Shown here piece after piece: positions 26,796-35,067 of a stretch of 40,790 nucleotides of DNA; position 1 is the first letter of the stretch; each line of letters opens with the position of its first letter. The stretch is taken from NCBI GenBank assembly GCA_041913505.1, contig JAYSFC010000013.1, positions 1 through 40,790 of the forward strand. Reading direction: 5' to 3'. A program made the position numbers and the translations under genes. Under the pieces are notes generated by a model. The model saw nothing but the letters and a program-made list of their open reading frames with translations, was not told where the DNA came from and did no database searches. Origin of the DNA: JAYSFC01 sp041913505 (GTDB lineage: Bacteria; Pseudomonadota; Gammaproteobacteria; Burkholderiales; Burkholderiaceae_C).

Positions 26796-28043
26796 GTGTC
26801 TCCACCTTCTTCCCGCGCTCCGGCGCTGCCCGCGCGCGCTGCCTGGGCCATGCTGCTGGCCCTGGTGTCGGGCTTTGCGCTGAGCCAGGCCTTTCGCACC
26901 ATCACCGCCATCATCGCGACGGGGCTGCAGGCCGAGTTCGGGCTGTCACCACAAGCCCTGGGCCTGTTCGCGGGGACGTTCGCGTTCGCGTTCGGCGGCA
27001 TGCAGCTGTTCATGGGCATCGGCATCGACCTCTTCGGCGTGCGGCGCACCGTGCTCACGGCGTTTCCGCTCACGGTGGTGGGTTCGGTGCTGTCGGCCTG
27101 GGCACCGGGCTACGGTGCGGTGCTGCTGGGCCAGGCGCTGATCGGCGTGGGCTGCGCACCGGCTTTCCTGGTCTGCACGGTGTTCATCGCGCGCTACTTT
27201 GCGCCGCAGCGCTTCGCCGTGGTGTCGGGCGTGGCCATGGGCCTGGGCGGGCTGGGCATGCTGTTCACGGGTACGCCGCTCGCGTGGCTCGTGCAGCAGT
27301 CCTCATGGCGCATGGGTTTCGCGGTGCTCGCGGGGCTGGCGGCGCTCGCGTGGCTGGTGATCTTTTGGCGCGTGCACGAACCTGCACGGGCTGCCGATGT
27401 GGGACCGCGCGAATCGCTGGGCCAAGCGGCGCGCGGCTTCGGGGCGCTGTTCCTCCTGCCGCACACGCTGGGCATCATGCTGCTGGCGCTCGTGACCTAT
27501 GCATCGTTCCTTGCGCTGCGCGGACTGTGGCTCGGTCCGCTGCTCATCGAGCGGCACGGGTATTCGCTCGTGCAGAGCGGCAACGTGGCCGTGGTCGTCT
27601 CGCTGGTGTCGCTGTTCGGGCCCGCGCTGTTCGGGCGGCTCGATCCGGGCGTGGCCCGGCGGCGGCGCTGGATCGTCGGCGGCACCGTGCTCATGGCCGG
27701 CCTGTTCCTGGGCATCGCGCTGCTGCACAGCGCCTGGATGGACGTGGGGGGTGCGATCGCCGCGGGCGTGCTCTCGGGCTACATCGTGCTGCAGTACGCC
27801 GACGTGCGCTCTGCCTATCCCGCCGCGATGACGGGGCGCGCCATGGCGGTGTTCACCATGGCCATGTTCCTCGGCGTGGCGCTCATGCAGTGGGTTACGG
27901 GGCTGGCCGCCTCGCTTACGCATGCGCGGGGCGGCGATCCCTACGTGGCGGTCATGCTCACCATCGCGGCGCTGCTCGCGGCGGGTGCCCTGGCCTTCCG
28001 GTGGCTTCCCGCTCCCGGTGTTTTAGGCAAAAGTGACCGCTAG
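26796..28043 (+). CDS. Major facilitator superfamily transporter
   Basis: About 415 residues with roughly twelve hydrophobic segments. The cytoplasmic loop after the second helix reads GIDLFGVRRT, equivalent to the MFS motif DxxGRR. Start choice is weak: GTG 26796 is taken, while GTG 26742 (inside the hairpin) and ATG 26850 are in-frame alternatives, and none has a good Shine-Dalgarno. Glycine-rich helices and the general layout resemble the nitrate/nitrite or metabolite:H+ symporter branches, but the substrate cannot be read from the sequence. It converges with the FAD-monooxygenase gene across a 33-base spacer. Location next to the T6SS operon seems incidental. Confidence 0.88.
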   Translation: MSPPSSRAPALPARAAWAMLLALVSGFALSQAFRTITAIIATGLQAEFGLSPQALGLFAGTFAFAFGGMQLFMGIGIDLFGVRRTVLTAFPLTVVGSVLSAWAPGYGAVLLGQALIGVGCAPAFLVCTVFIARYFAPQRFAVVSGVAMGLGGLGMLFTGTPLAWLVQQSSWRMGFAVLAGLAALAWLVIFWRVHEPARAADVGPRESLGQAARGFGALFLLPHTLGIMLLALVTYASFLALRGLWLGPLLIERHGYSLVQSGNVAVVVSLVSLFGPALFGRLDPGVARRRRWIVGGTVLMAGLFLGIALLHSAWMDVGGAIAAGVLSGYIVLQYADVRSAYPAAMTGRAMAVFTMAMFLGVALMQWVTGLAASLTHARGGDPYVAVMLTIAALLAAGALAFRWLPAPGVLGKSDR

Positions 28044-28077
28044 TGCTTTTGCCACCTTTATAGTTAGCTATATTTTT
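28026..28077. terminator. Convergent intergenic hairpins, probable two-way terminator
   Basis: Two inverted repeats lie at the junction of the convergent genes. GGCAAAAG (28026-28033) pairs with CTTTTGCC (28046-28053) around the MFS stop codon. TATAG (28059-28063) pairs with CTATA (28068-28072), followed by five T (28073-28077). The first stem read on the minus strand also has nearby T-rich sequence. Each stem is modest, so activity is a guess supported mainly by position. Confidence 0.5.
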
Positions 28078-29285
28078 CAGAGCAAACTGGCGCTAGACCC
28101 ATCCCCCCGGTAAAGCCAGGGCAAGTCCAGCAGGCGCTCCCCCAGCAGGCGCAACGACAGGTCACGCCCCCAGCGCACGGGTCCGGTCGCGTGGAAGATG
28201 CGGCCATTGCGCAGGGAGCGCGCCTGCACGCGCGCGTTGCGCTGCCAGCGGTTGAGCGCGTAGCGGCGCAGGCGCAGCGGCACCTCGAGGTCGTGCATGG
28301 CCAGCGCGCGCTGCAGCTCGGCCGCGTCCTCGATGGCCATGCCCGCGCCCTGCGCGAGGTAGGGGCGCATCGGGTGGGCCGCATCGCCCAGCAGCGCAAC
28401 CAGGCCCTGCGCCATCTGTGCCGCCGAGCGCACGGGCGGGCGGTCCGCCAGCGGCCACAGGCGCCAGCCGCCACCGGCCTCAGGGACGCCGCGCACGAGG
28501 TCCTGCAGCGCGCTGCAGGTACCCGCGAGCGCGGCCTCCAGATCCGCCGCGTTGGCGCTGTGGTCCCAGGTGTCCAGGTCTTGCGGCGCCGGGCCCTCGA
28601 TGATGACCACCACGTTCTGCAGCTCGCCGCGGCGCACGGGGTACTGCACCACATGCAGGCGCGGCCCCATCCAGGCCGTGACCTGGGTGGCGCGCAAACG
28701 CTCGGGCAAGGCCTGCTGCGGCACCACCACACGGTAGGCCAGGTGGCCCGTCACGCGTGGCGGGCCGTCGCCGAGCAGCTGGGCGCGCGTGCGGCTGCGC
28801 ACGCCGTCGGCGCCCACGAGGGCGTCACCCTCGATGACCTTGTTGCAGCGCGTGCGCACGGTAATGGCGCCTTCGGATTCGCTATGGCTTTCGATGGCCT
28901 GGTCGAGGTTCAGGTGCACATCGGGGTCCTGGCGCAGGCCCTCGAGCAGCAGCGCATGCAGATCGGCCCGGTGGATGGTGGCGTAGGCCGCGCCGTAGCG
29001 CTCCACGGCCGTGGCCCCGAGCGGCAGCGCCGCGAGCTGCGCGCCGCTGAGCGCGCAGCGCACCACGAGGCGCGGGGGAAAAGCCGCCACGGCCTGCAGC
29101 GAAGCCTGTAGCCCCCAGGCCTGCAGCCGGCGCACCACATTGGGCCCGAGCTGCACGCCCGCGCCCACCTCGCTGAATGCCGCCGCGCGCTCGAACAGCC
29201 GCACCTCCCAGCCCGCGCGCGCCGCGCCTATGCCGGCGGCCAGGCCACCGATGCCGCCACCCGCGATCAACACCTGCTTCTTCAT
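28077..29285 (-). CDS. FAD-dependent monooxygenase (salicylate/3-hydroxybenzoate hydroxylase type)
   Basis: 402 residues from ATG 29285. The N-terminal Rossmann motif GGGIGGLAAGIGAARAG binds FAD. The middle holds the DG motif (ALVGADGVRSRTR) and the C-terminal half the GD motif ALLGDAAHPMRPYLAQGAGM. These three in order define class A flavoprotein aromatic hydroxylases. Closest named relatives by pattern are salicylate 1-monooxygenase and 3-hydroxybenzoate 6-hydroxylase. The substrate cannot be assigned, and no ring-cleavage genes are nearby. The convergent MFS transporter could import a substrate, but this is speculation. The enzyme would be cytosolic and NAD(P)H-dependent. Confidence 0.9.
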   Translation of the reverse strand: MKKQVLIAGGGIGGLAAGIGAARAGWEVRLFERAAAFSEVGAGVQLGPNVVRRLQAWGLQASLQAVAAFPPRLVVRCALSGAQLAALPLGATAVERYGAAYATIHRADLHALLLEGLRQDPDVHLNLDQAIESHSESEGAITVRTRCNKVIEGDALVGADGVRSRTRAQLLGDGPPRVTGHLAYRVVVPQQALPERLRATQVTAWMGPRLHVVQYPVRRGELQNVVVIIEGPAPQDLDTWDHSANAADLEAALAGTCSALQDLVRGVPEAGGGWRLWPLADRPPVRSAAQMAQGLVALLGDAAHPMRPYLAQGAGMAIEDAAELQRALAMHDLEVPLRLRRYALNRWQRNARVQARSLRNGRIFHATGPVRWGRDLSLRLLGERLLDLPWLYRGDGSSASLL

Positions 29286-29322
29286 GGGCGCATTGTGCCT
29301 TCCACAGGAGGGGGCATGGACG

Positions 29323-29337
29323 ATGCCGCTGCGGCAT
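29323..29337. promoter_or_regulatory. Perfect 15-base palindrome upstream of the monooxygenase
   Basis: ATGCCGC-T-GCGGCAT is a perfect inverted repeat centred about 45 bases upstream of the monooxygenase ATG, in the 160-base spacer before the acnA stop. It could be a regulator operator; chance occurrence in GC-rich DNA is possible. Confidence 0.3.
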
Positions 29338-29445
29338 GAAGCTGGGGCCCCAAGCGATGGATGCAGAGCAAGGGCCGCCCGCAGCGAGGGTTGCGTCCCC
29401 TTGTCCGCATTGCATTGCGAGAGCGGGGGGAAGCGGCACAGCCGC

Positions 29446-32349
29446 TCAGGGGAGCGTCAACAGTTGCCGCAATACATAGGGCAGGATGCCGCCTGCGCGG
29501 TAATAGTCGACCTCGATGGGCGTGTCGATACGCAGCTTCACCGTGACCTCGCGCCGCGTTCCGTCAGCGCGGTGGATGACGAGCGTGGCGTCGCTCTGCG
29601 GCGTGAGCGCTGGATCGGGCCGCACGTCGATGCGCTCGCTGCCCGTAAGGCCCAGCGACTCCCACGAATCCGCGCCCTGGAACTGCAACGGCAGCACGCC
29701 CATGCCCACGAGGTTGGAGCGGTGGATGCGCTCGAAGCTCCTGGCCACCACGGCCTTGATGCCCAGCAGTTGCGTGCCCTTGGCAGCCCAGTCGCGGCTG
29801 GAGCCCGTGCCGTACTCCTCACCCGCGAAGATCACGGTGGGTGTCTTCTGCTCGATGTAGCGCATGGCCGCGTCGAAGATGAACATCTTCTCGCCCTGCA
29901 GCGCGCCATCGTTCTGGAACAGCGTCACGCCGCCCTCCTCGCGCGAGCCGTCGGCCAGGGGCGGGATCATGAGGTTCTTGATGCGCACGTTGGCGAAGGT
30001 GCCGCGCATCATCACGTCGTGGTTGCCGCGCCGCGCGCCGTAGCTGTTGAAGTCCTGCTTCATCACGCCGTGCTGCAGCAGCCATTGCCCCGCGGGCGAG
30101 CTTTCCTTGATAGAGCCGGCCGGCGAGATGTGGTCGGTGGTGATCGAGTCGCCGAACAGCGCCATGATGCGCGCGCCCTCCACGCCCACCGCACCGCTGC
30201 CATCACCCGCCCCTTGCAGCGAGAATCCGCTGAAGAATGGCGGCTCGGCGATGTAGGTGCTCTGGGGCCAGGTGTAGGCGGTGCCGCCCACGCCGCGGAT
30301 CGCGCTCCAGAGCTTGCCGGGGTCGCTCTTGACCTTGCCGTAGTTCTCGCGGAACGCCTTGCCATTCATCGCGTGGCGCATGAGGGCGTGGATTTCCTCG
30401 CTCGACGGCCAGATGTCGCCCAGGTACACGTCGCGCCCGCCCTTGCCCTTTCCCACGGGCTCGGTCATGAGGTCCTTGAGCACCGTGCCGGCGATCGCGT
30501 AGGCCACCACGAGCGGTGGGCTCGCCAGAAAGTTGGCCTTGAGGTTGGGGTGGATGCGCGCCTCGAAGTTGCGGTTGCCCGAGAGCACGGCTGCACAGAC
30601 GAGATCGTTCTTGGCAATGGCCTCGTTGAGTTCGGGCGTGAGGTCGCCCGCGTTGCCGATGCAGGTCGTGCAACCGTAGCCCGCCACGGCAAAGCCGAGC
30701 TTTTCAAGGTAGGGCAGCAGGCCGGTCTCGGCCAGGTACTCGGTCACGATGCGTGAACCGGGCGCGAGCGAGGTCTTGATGTGCGGCTGCACCTTGAGCC
30801 CCGCCTTCACGGCCTTCTTGGCCAGCAGGCCCGCCGCCAGCAGCACGCTGGGGTTGGAGGTGTTGGTGCAGCTCGTGATGGCGGCGATCAGCACATCGCC
30901 GTTGCCGATCTTGAGCACCTTGGCGTCGTCGGCAGGCAGCTCGCACACCGTGGCGGCCTGCGCGTCGGCGTGCGCGGTTTCCAGGGTGGGACGGTTGCCC
31001 ACCATCTCGACCACGGGCCGCGCCGCACCCGGCTGGGGCTGGGGTGCCTCGGCGGCTGGTGCGCCGTCGCCGCAGCCCACGCGGTGGCGCTGCTGCAGGC
31101 GATCGGCCGGCTGGTTGAAGCCGTTTTCGGCAGCGGGCTTGCTGAACAGACTGGTGAACTGGGCCTTGACGTTGCCGATCTCGATGCGGTCCTGCGGGCG
31201 CTTGGGGCCTGCCAGGCTCGGCGCCACGTCGCCGAGGTCCAGGCGCACGACCTGGGAATAGTCGATCTCGCCCGCGCGCGGCACGCCAAACAAGCCCTGG
31301 GCCTTGAAGTAGGCCTCGAAGGCTTCGATTTCGGCCTTGCTGCGGCCCGTGCCCTTGAAATAATCGATGGTCTTCTCGTCCACAGGGAAGAAGCCCATCG
31401 TGGCGCCATATTCAGGCGCCATGTTGCCAATGGTGGCGCGGTCGGGCAGCGAGAGCGTGCGCGTGCCCTCGCCGAAGAACTCGACGAACTTGCCCACCAC
31501 CTTGTGGCGGCGCAGGAGTTCGGTCACCGTGAGCACGAGGTCGGTGGCGGTCACGCCCTCGCGCAGCCGGCCGGTAAGCTCAAAGCCCACCACGTCGGGC
31601 GTGAGGAAATAGACGGGCTGCCCCAGCATGGCCGCCTCGGCCTCGATACCGCCCACGCCCCAGCCCACCACACCGATGCCATTGATCATGGTCGTGTGGC
31701 TGTCCGTGCCGACAAGGGTATCGGGGTAAAACACACCGTCCTTGCGCTGGTGCACGCCGCGCGCGAGGTACTCAAGATTGACCTGGTGCACGATGCCAAA
31801 ACCCGGAGGCACCACGCCAAAGGTATCGAACGCCTGCATGCCCCACTTCATGAACTCGTAGCGCTCGCGGTTGCGCTGGAATTCGAGTTTCATATTGAGG
31901 TCCAGCGCCTTCCTGGTGCCGTAATGATCCACCATGATCGAGTGGTCCACCACGAGATCCACAGGCACCAGCGGCTCGATTTTCTTGGGATTTTTCCCCA
32001 ATTTCTGGGCCACGCTGCGCATGGCAGCCAAATCAGCCAGCAGCGGCACGCCCGTGAAGTCCTGCAATACCACGCGCGCCACGACAAAGGGGATTTCGTC
32101 CTTGCGCTCGGCCTGGGGCTGCCACTGCGCCAATTGCTCCACATGCTCGGCCGTCACCTTGCGGCCATCGCAATTGCGCAGCACCGATTCGAGGACGATA
32201 CGAATCGATACCGGTAAACGTGCAATCTGGGGGAACTTCCGGGTCAGAGCGGGCAGCGAATACAGCTTGCCGCTGCGACCCGAGGCCGTCTGGAACTCCT
32301 TGAGGGTGGAAGCAAAGGCGTGGCGCGCGGTGCGGGACGACAAGGCCAT
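29446..32349 (-). CDS. acnA: Aconitate hydratase AcnA
   Basis: 967 residues from ATG 32349, with GGAGC upstream. It catalyses citrate to isocitrate conversion in the TCA cycle with a [4Fe-4S] cluster. Cluster cysteines are visible at 494 (SCTNTSNP) and at 560 and 563 (GYGCTTCIGNAG), with the 66+3 spacing of the AcnA/IRP family. The C-terminal swivel domain carries GSSRDWAAKGTQLLGIKAVV. The protein is longer than the usual 890-900 residues. Extra sequence lies at about 415-480, between the N-terminal domains and the first cluster Cys, and is rich in Ala/Pro/Gln. The gene is transcribed away from the downstream monooxygenase by 160 bases, and an H-NS gene lies upstream with its own terminator. 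Confidence 0.97.
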   Translation of the reverse strand: MALSSRTARHAFASTLKEFQTASGRSGKLYSLPALTRKFPQIARLPVSIRIVLESVLRNCDGRKVTAEHVEQLAQWQPQAERKDEIPFVVARVVLQDFTGVPLLADLAAMRSVAQKLGKNPKKIEPLVPVDLVVDHSIMVDHYGTRKALDLNMKLEFQRNRERYEFMKWGMQAFDTFGVVPPGFGIVHQVNLEYLARGVHQRKDGVFYPDTLVGTDSHTTMINGIGVVGWGVGGIEAEAAMLGQPVYFLTPDVVGFELTGRLREGVTATDLVLTVTELLRRHKVVGKFVEFFGEGTRTLSLPDRATIGNMAPEYGATMGFFPVDEKTIDYFKGTGRSKAEIEAFEAYFKAQGLFGVPRAGEIDYSQVVRLDLGDVAPSLAGPKRPQDRIEIGNVKAQFTSLFSKPAAENGFNQPADRLQQRHRVGCGDGAPAAEAPQPQPGAARPVVEMVGNRPTLETAHADAQAATVCELPADDAKVLKIGNGDVLIAAITSCTNTSNPSVLLAAGLLAKKAVKAGLKVQPHIKTSLAPGSRIVTEYLAETGLLPYLEKLGFAVAGYGCTTCIGNAGDLTPELNEAIAKNDLVCAAVLSGNRNFEARIHPNLKANFLASPPLVVAYAIAGTVLKDLMTEPVGKGKGGRDVYLGDIWPSSEEIHALMRHAMNGKAFRENYGKVKSDPGKLWSAIRGVGGTAYTWPQSTYIAEPPFFSGFSLQGAGDGSGAVGVEGARIMALFGDSITTDHISPAGSIKESSPAGQWLLQHGVMKQDFNSYGARRGNHDVMMRGTFANVRIKNLMIPPLADGSREEGGVTLFQNDGALQGEKMFIFDAAMRYIEQKTPTVIFAGEEYGTGSSRDWAAKGTQLLGIKAVVARSFERIHRSNLVGMGVLPLQFQGADSWESLGLTGSERIDVRPDPALTPQSDATLVIHRADGTRREVTVKLRIDTPIEVDYYRAGGILPYVLRQLLTLP

Positions 32350-32429
32350 GTAAGGCTCCTAGCAGTGGGGAACAGGTAATGCTGTCTATTCTCGGCAGCC
32401 CCCCACTGACGCGCAATAGCGGCCGCAAA

Positions 32430-32452
32430 CAAAAAAGTCCGCAAAGCGGACT
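32430..32452 (-). terminator. Intrinsic terminator of the H-NS-family gene
   Basis: On the minus strand, arms AGTCCGC and GCGGACT (32436-32452) enclose a three-base loop and are followed directly by six T (32435-32430). This is a classical rho-independent terminator about 40 bases after the H-NS stop codon. It insulates acnA from H-NS transcription. Confidence 0.9.
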
Positions 32453-32491
32453 TGATTGCCGGGGAATAACCCCCTACCCAGACCATGGGTT

Positions 32492-32788
32492 TCAGATGGC
32501 GAACTTCTCGCGATCCTCGTTCTGGATCCACTTGGGAGCCTTGCCCCGGCCGGTCCAGGTCTGGCCCGTGGCGGGGTTGCGGTACTTGGGAGCCACCTTG
32601 CTGCCTGCGGCCGACGCCGCACGGGGTGCGCGCCCCGCCGGAAACACGTCCTGAGCCGAGAGGCCATATTCGGCCACAATCGCTCGCACCTGGGAAACCG
32701 CTTCCGCCAACTCCCGGCGGCGGGCCTCACTGATTTGTTGTTCCAGGGCTTCGCGTTGTTTCAGCAGCTCTTTGTAGGAAGTGGTCAT
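32492..32788 (-). CDS. H-NS family nucleoid-associated protein
   Basis: 98 residues, the usual size for small betaproteobacterial H-NS-like proteins. An N-terminal coiled coil (about 3-45, KELLKQREALEQQISEARRR) mediates oligomerisation. A flexible Ala-rich linker leads to the C-terminal DNA-binding domain with the core motif TWTGRGKAPKWI (about 78-89), which inserts into the minor groove of AT-rich DNA. It is single-gene transcribed, with a -10 box upstream and an intrinsic terminator downstream. Related proteins silence acquired, AT-rich genes; whether it touches the T6SS cluster is unknown. Confidence 0.95.
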   Translation of the reverse strand: MTTSYKELLKQREALEQQISEARRRELAEAVSQVRAIVAEYGLSAQDVFPAGRAPRAASAAGSKVAPKYRNPATGQTWTGRGKAPKWIQNEDREKFAI

Positions 32789-32820
32789 GGTATGGCATGA
32801 AATTGGTGAATCGAGCTTTT

Positions 32821-32826
32821 ATTATA
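32821..32826 (-). promoter_or_regulatory. -10 box of the H-NS-family gene
   Basis: A perfect TATAAT on the minus strand lies 33 bases upstream of the ATG, within the most AT-rich patch of the window (about 32789-32870). The -35 region is poor, and a small ATTCATGAAT palindrome lies further upstream at about 32852-32861. The spacer also forms the 3' end of the CorC-type gene. Confidence 0.6.
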
Positions 32827-32890
32827 TGAATAATGCCGATTGCGTGCAGAGATTCATGAATACGCAATTTCCACAACCCTTTACCGCCCC

Positions 32891-34192
32891 TTACGCTTCC
32901 GCCAATTTTTCCACCTGCGCCAATACCTTATCGATGCGCCTGCCATCCAAATCGAGCACCTCGAATACCCAGCCAGCGCAAGCGATGCGCTCACCCACGC
33001 TCGGCAAATGACCCGACTCGGCAAGCAGCAATCCGGCCACTGTGTTATAGCGGCCGCGGTCTTCTTCAGGTAAATCCCGAATATCAAGGCGCGCTTTCAA
33101 TTCGGAAACCGGCATGAGGCCATCGAGCAGCCATGAGCCGTCTTCCCGCTGCGTGGCCCAGGCGTCGCTGGCAGCCCCCGGTTGCAACTCCCCCGTGATG
33201 GCTTCGAGCAAATCGCGCGGCGTCATGATCCCTTGCACCACGCCATATTCATCCACCACGAAAACCAGGCGGCCCGAGCGGGCACGGAACTGGTCGAGAA
33301 GCTCCATACCACTCAACGTTTCGGGAACAAAGGAAGCCGGCACAACATAATCTTCCAGCAAGCCTGGTGCATCAGACCCCAGGGCCAGCAATTGCGCCAC
33401 GCTGACCACGCCCACGACGTCGTCCAGCGAACCACGGCACACTGGGTACCAGGAGTGCCCGCCCTTACCCGCATCAATGCCAGCCATGCGCAGAGCGCCC
33501 ACCACCGACAAGTCGGCATCGAGCCAGTCCACATCGGAACGCGGCACCATGAGCGAGGTCAGCGGCCGGTCATCCAGACGGAACACGTTCTGCACCATCT
33601 GGTGCTCGTGGTGTTCGATCAAGCCCGCCTCGCGCCCTTCCTCCAGACTGGCGGCGATCTCTTCTTCGGTCACGGAGCGCTCTGCGGAATTGTCGATGCG
33701 CAGCAGCCGGAGCACAGCCTGCGTGGAAATCGAAAGAAGGCGCACGAAAGGCTTGGCCACGCGGGCCATGCCCGCCATGGGCCGTGCCACGAAGCGCGCC
33801 ACCGTTTCGGGATAGAGCTGTCCGATGCGCTTGGGCACAAGCTCGCCGAACACGATGGTGATGAAGGTGATCACGGTGACCACCAGTGCCGTGGCCGTGA
33901 TGCCCGCAGCTCTTTCCGGCACACCCATCGTCTGCAGCCAGCGGCCGAGACCATCGCTGAAGGCCGCCTCGCCCAAAATACCATTGAGCATGCCGATCGA
34001 GGTAATGCCGACCTGCACCGACGACAGAAACTGGGTCGGATTGTCGAGCAGCTCCAATGCCGCCCGGGCACCCTTGTCCCCGCTCTCGGACATGGCCGCC
34101 AAACGCACCTTGCGGCTCGATGCAAGCGCCAGTTCCGACATTGCGAACACGCCATTGAGCAGGGTCAGCAGCGCGATCAGCAGAAAATCCAT
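32891..34192 (-). CDS. CNNM/CorC-family membrane protein (DUF21, CBS pair, transporter-associated domain)
   Basis: 433 residues from ATG 34192 with only a weak ribosome binding site. The N-terminal DUF21/CNNM region (about 1-190) contains several hydrophobic helices and the signature GELVPKRIGQLYPE. Two CBS domains follow (about 200-330, beginning at LTSLMVPRSDVDWLDAD), with the second containing VFVVDEYGVVQGIMTPRDLLEAI. The CorC_HlyC domain forms the C-terminus (about 350-430). The layout matches the YtfL/PaeA branch, linked in enterobacteria to polyamine export. Other members affect Mg or Co resistance, so the substrate is uncertain. The gene is divergent from apaH with only 24 bases between starts, so at least one promoter must lie within a coding region. 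Confidence 0.92.
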   Translation of the reverse strand: MDFLLIALLTLLNGVFAMSELALASSRKVRLAAMSESGDKGARAALELLDNPTQFLSSVQVGITSIGMLNGILGEAAFSDGLGRWLQTMGVPERAAGITATALVVTVITFITIVFGELVPKRIGQLYPETVARFVARPMAGMARVAKPFVRLLSISTQAVLRLLRIDNSAERSVTEEEIAASLEEGREAGLIEHHEHQMVQNVFRLDDRPLTSLMVPRSDVDWLDADLSVVGALRMAGIDAGKGGHSWYPVCRGSLDDVVGVVSVAQLLALGSDAPGLLEDYVVPASFVPETLSGMELLDQFRARSGRLVFVVDEYGVVQGIMTPRDLLEAITGELQPGAASDAWATQREDGSWLLDGLMPVSELKARLDIRDLPEEDRGRYNTVAGLLLAESGHLPSVGERIACAGWVFEVLDLDGRRIDKVLAQVEKLAEA

Positions 34193-34216
34193 GAATCAGA
34201 AAATGTAAAGACCACC

Positions 34217-35062
34217 ATGGCACTGTACTGTATTGGCGACATCCAGGGCTGCGACGGCGCATTCGAACGCCTGCTGGCCCATATCGATTTCTCTCCCAGC
34301 CGCGACACCGTCTACCTGCTCGGGGATCTGGTGAACCGAGGCCCGGACTCGGCCGCCGTGCTACGCCGCTGCATGGCGCTGGGAGACTCCGTACGCCCCC
34401 TGCTGGGCAACCACGACCTGCACCTGCTGGCCACTGCCCACGGCGCGCGCAAGCCCTCGCGCCGCGACACGCTTGCTTCGGTGCTCGAGGCGCCCGACCG
34501 TGATGCTTTGCTCGATTGGCTACGCCAGCAGCCGCTCGCACGCGCGCATGTGCATGCAGGCGAGCGCCTGCTCATGGTGCACGCGGGCGTGCTGCCCGTC
34601 TGGAGCGCCGACGACACGCTGGCGCGCGCGCAGGAGGTGCACGCCGTGTTGCGCGGCCCTGGTCTGCACGATTTTCTGCACGCGATGTATGGCAACGCAC
34701 CCGACCGATGGAGCGACAGCCTTGCGGGCATGGACCGGTTGCGCGTGATCGTGAACGCACTCACGCGGTTGCGCTTTTGCTCTCCCGAGGGCGCCATGGA
34801 TTTCGAGAGCACCGAAAGTGCGGACACGCCCCCTGAGGGACTCGTGCCATGGTTCGACGTGCCGGGCCGGCGCAGCGCGGGCACGCTGATAGCCTGCGGC
34901 CACTGGTCCACGTTGGGCTGGATGAACCGCCCCGATCTGCTCGGGCTCGATACGGGCTGCGTATGGGGCGGATGCCTGAGCGCGGTGCGCTTCGGCGCCA
35001 CGCTGGCCGAGCGCACACAGCACAAGGTGCCATGCGAGCAAGCCCAACAGCCTGGCGCCTGA
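34217..35062 (+). CDS. apaH: Symmetrical bis(5'-nucleosyl)-tetraphosphatase ApaH
   Basis: 281 residues from ATG 34217; a long upstream extension of the frame is antisense to the CorC-type gene and is rejected. Metallophosphatase signatures are clear: YCIGDIQGCDGAFERLL (GDxQG), LLGDLVNRGPDS (GDxVxRGP), LLGNHDLHLL (GNHD) and HAGVLPVW. The C-terminal HWSTLG and LDTGCVWGG complete the active site. The enzyme hydrolyses Ap4A to two ADP and also removes Np4A caps from RNA. Length matches the family. It converges on the apbE gene with five bases between stops. Confidence 0.97.
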   Translation: MALYCIGDIQGCDGAFERLLAHIDFSPSRDTVYLLGDLVNRGPDSAAVLRRCMALGDSVRPLLGNHDLHLLATAHGARKPSRRDTLASVLEAPDRDALLDWLRQQPLARAHVHAGERLLMVHAGVLPVWSADDTLARAQEVHAVLRGPGLHDFLHAMYGNAPDRWSDSLAGMDRLRVIVNALTRLRFCSPEGAMDFESTESADTPPEGLVPWFDVPGRRSAGTLIACGHWSTLGWMNRPDLLGLDTGCVWGGCLSAVRFGATLAERTQHKVPCEQAQQPGA

Positions 35063-35067
35063 AGCCT

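Noticed and set aside
29432..29446. AGCGGC/GCCGCT hairpin at the acnA stop as a terminator
   Set aside because: The stem is only six bases, overlaps the stop codon, and lacks a T run on the minus strand.
30781..32217. Minus-complement shadow frame of about 480 codons antisense to acnA
   Set aside because: It lies wholly within a full-length aconitase with all cluster cysteines and shows no domain pattern.
33182..34216. Upstream extension of the apaH frame
   Set aside because: It is antisense to the CorC-type gene and the ApaH family begins at MALYCIGDIQG.
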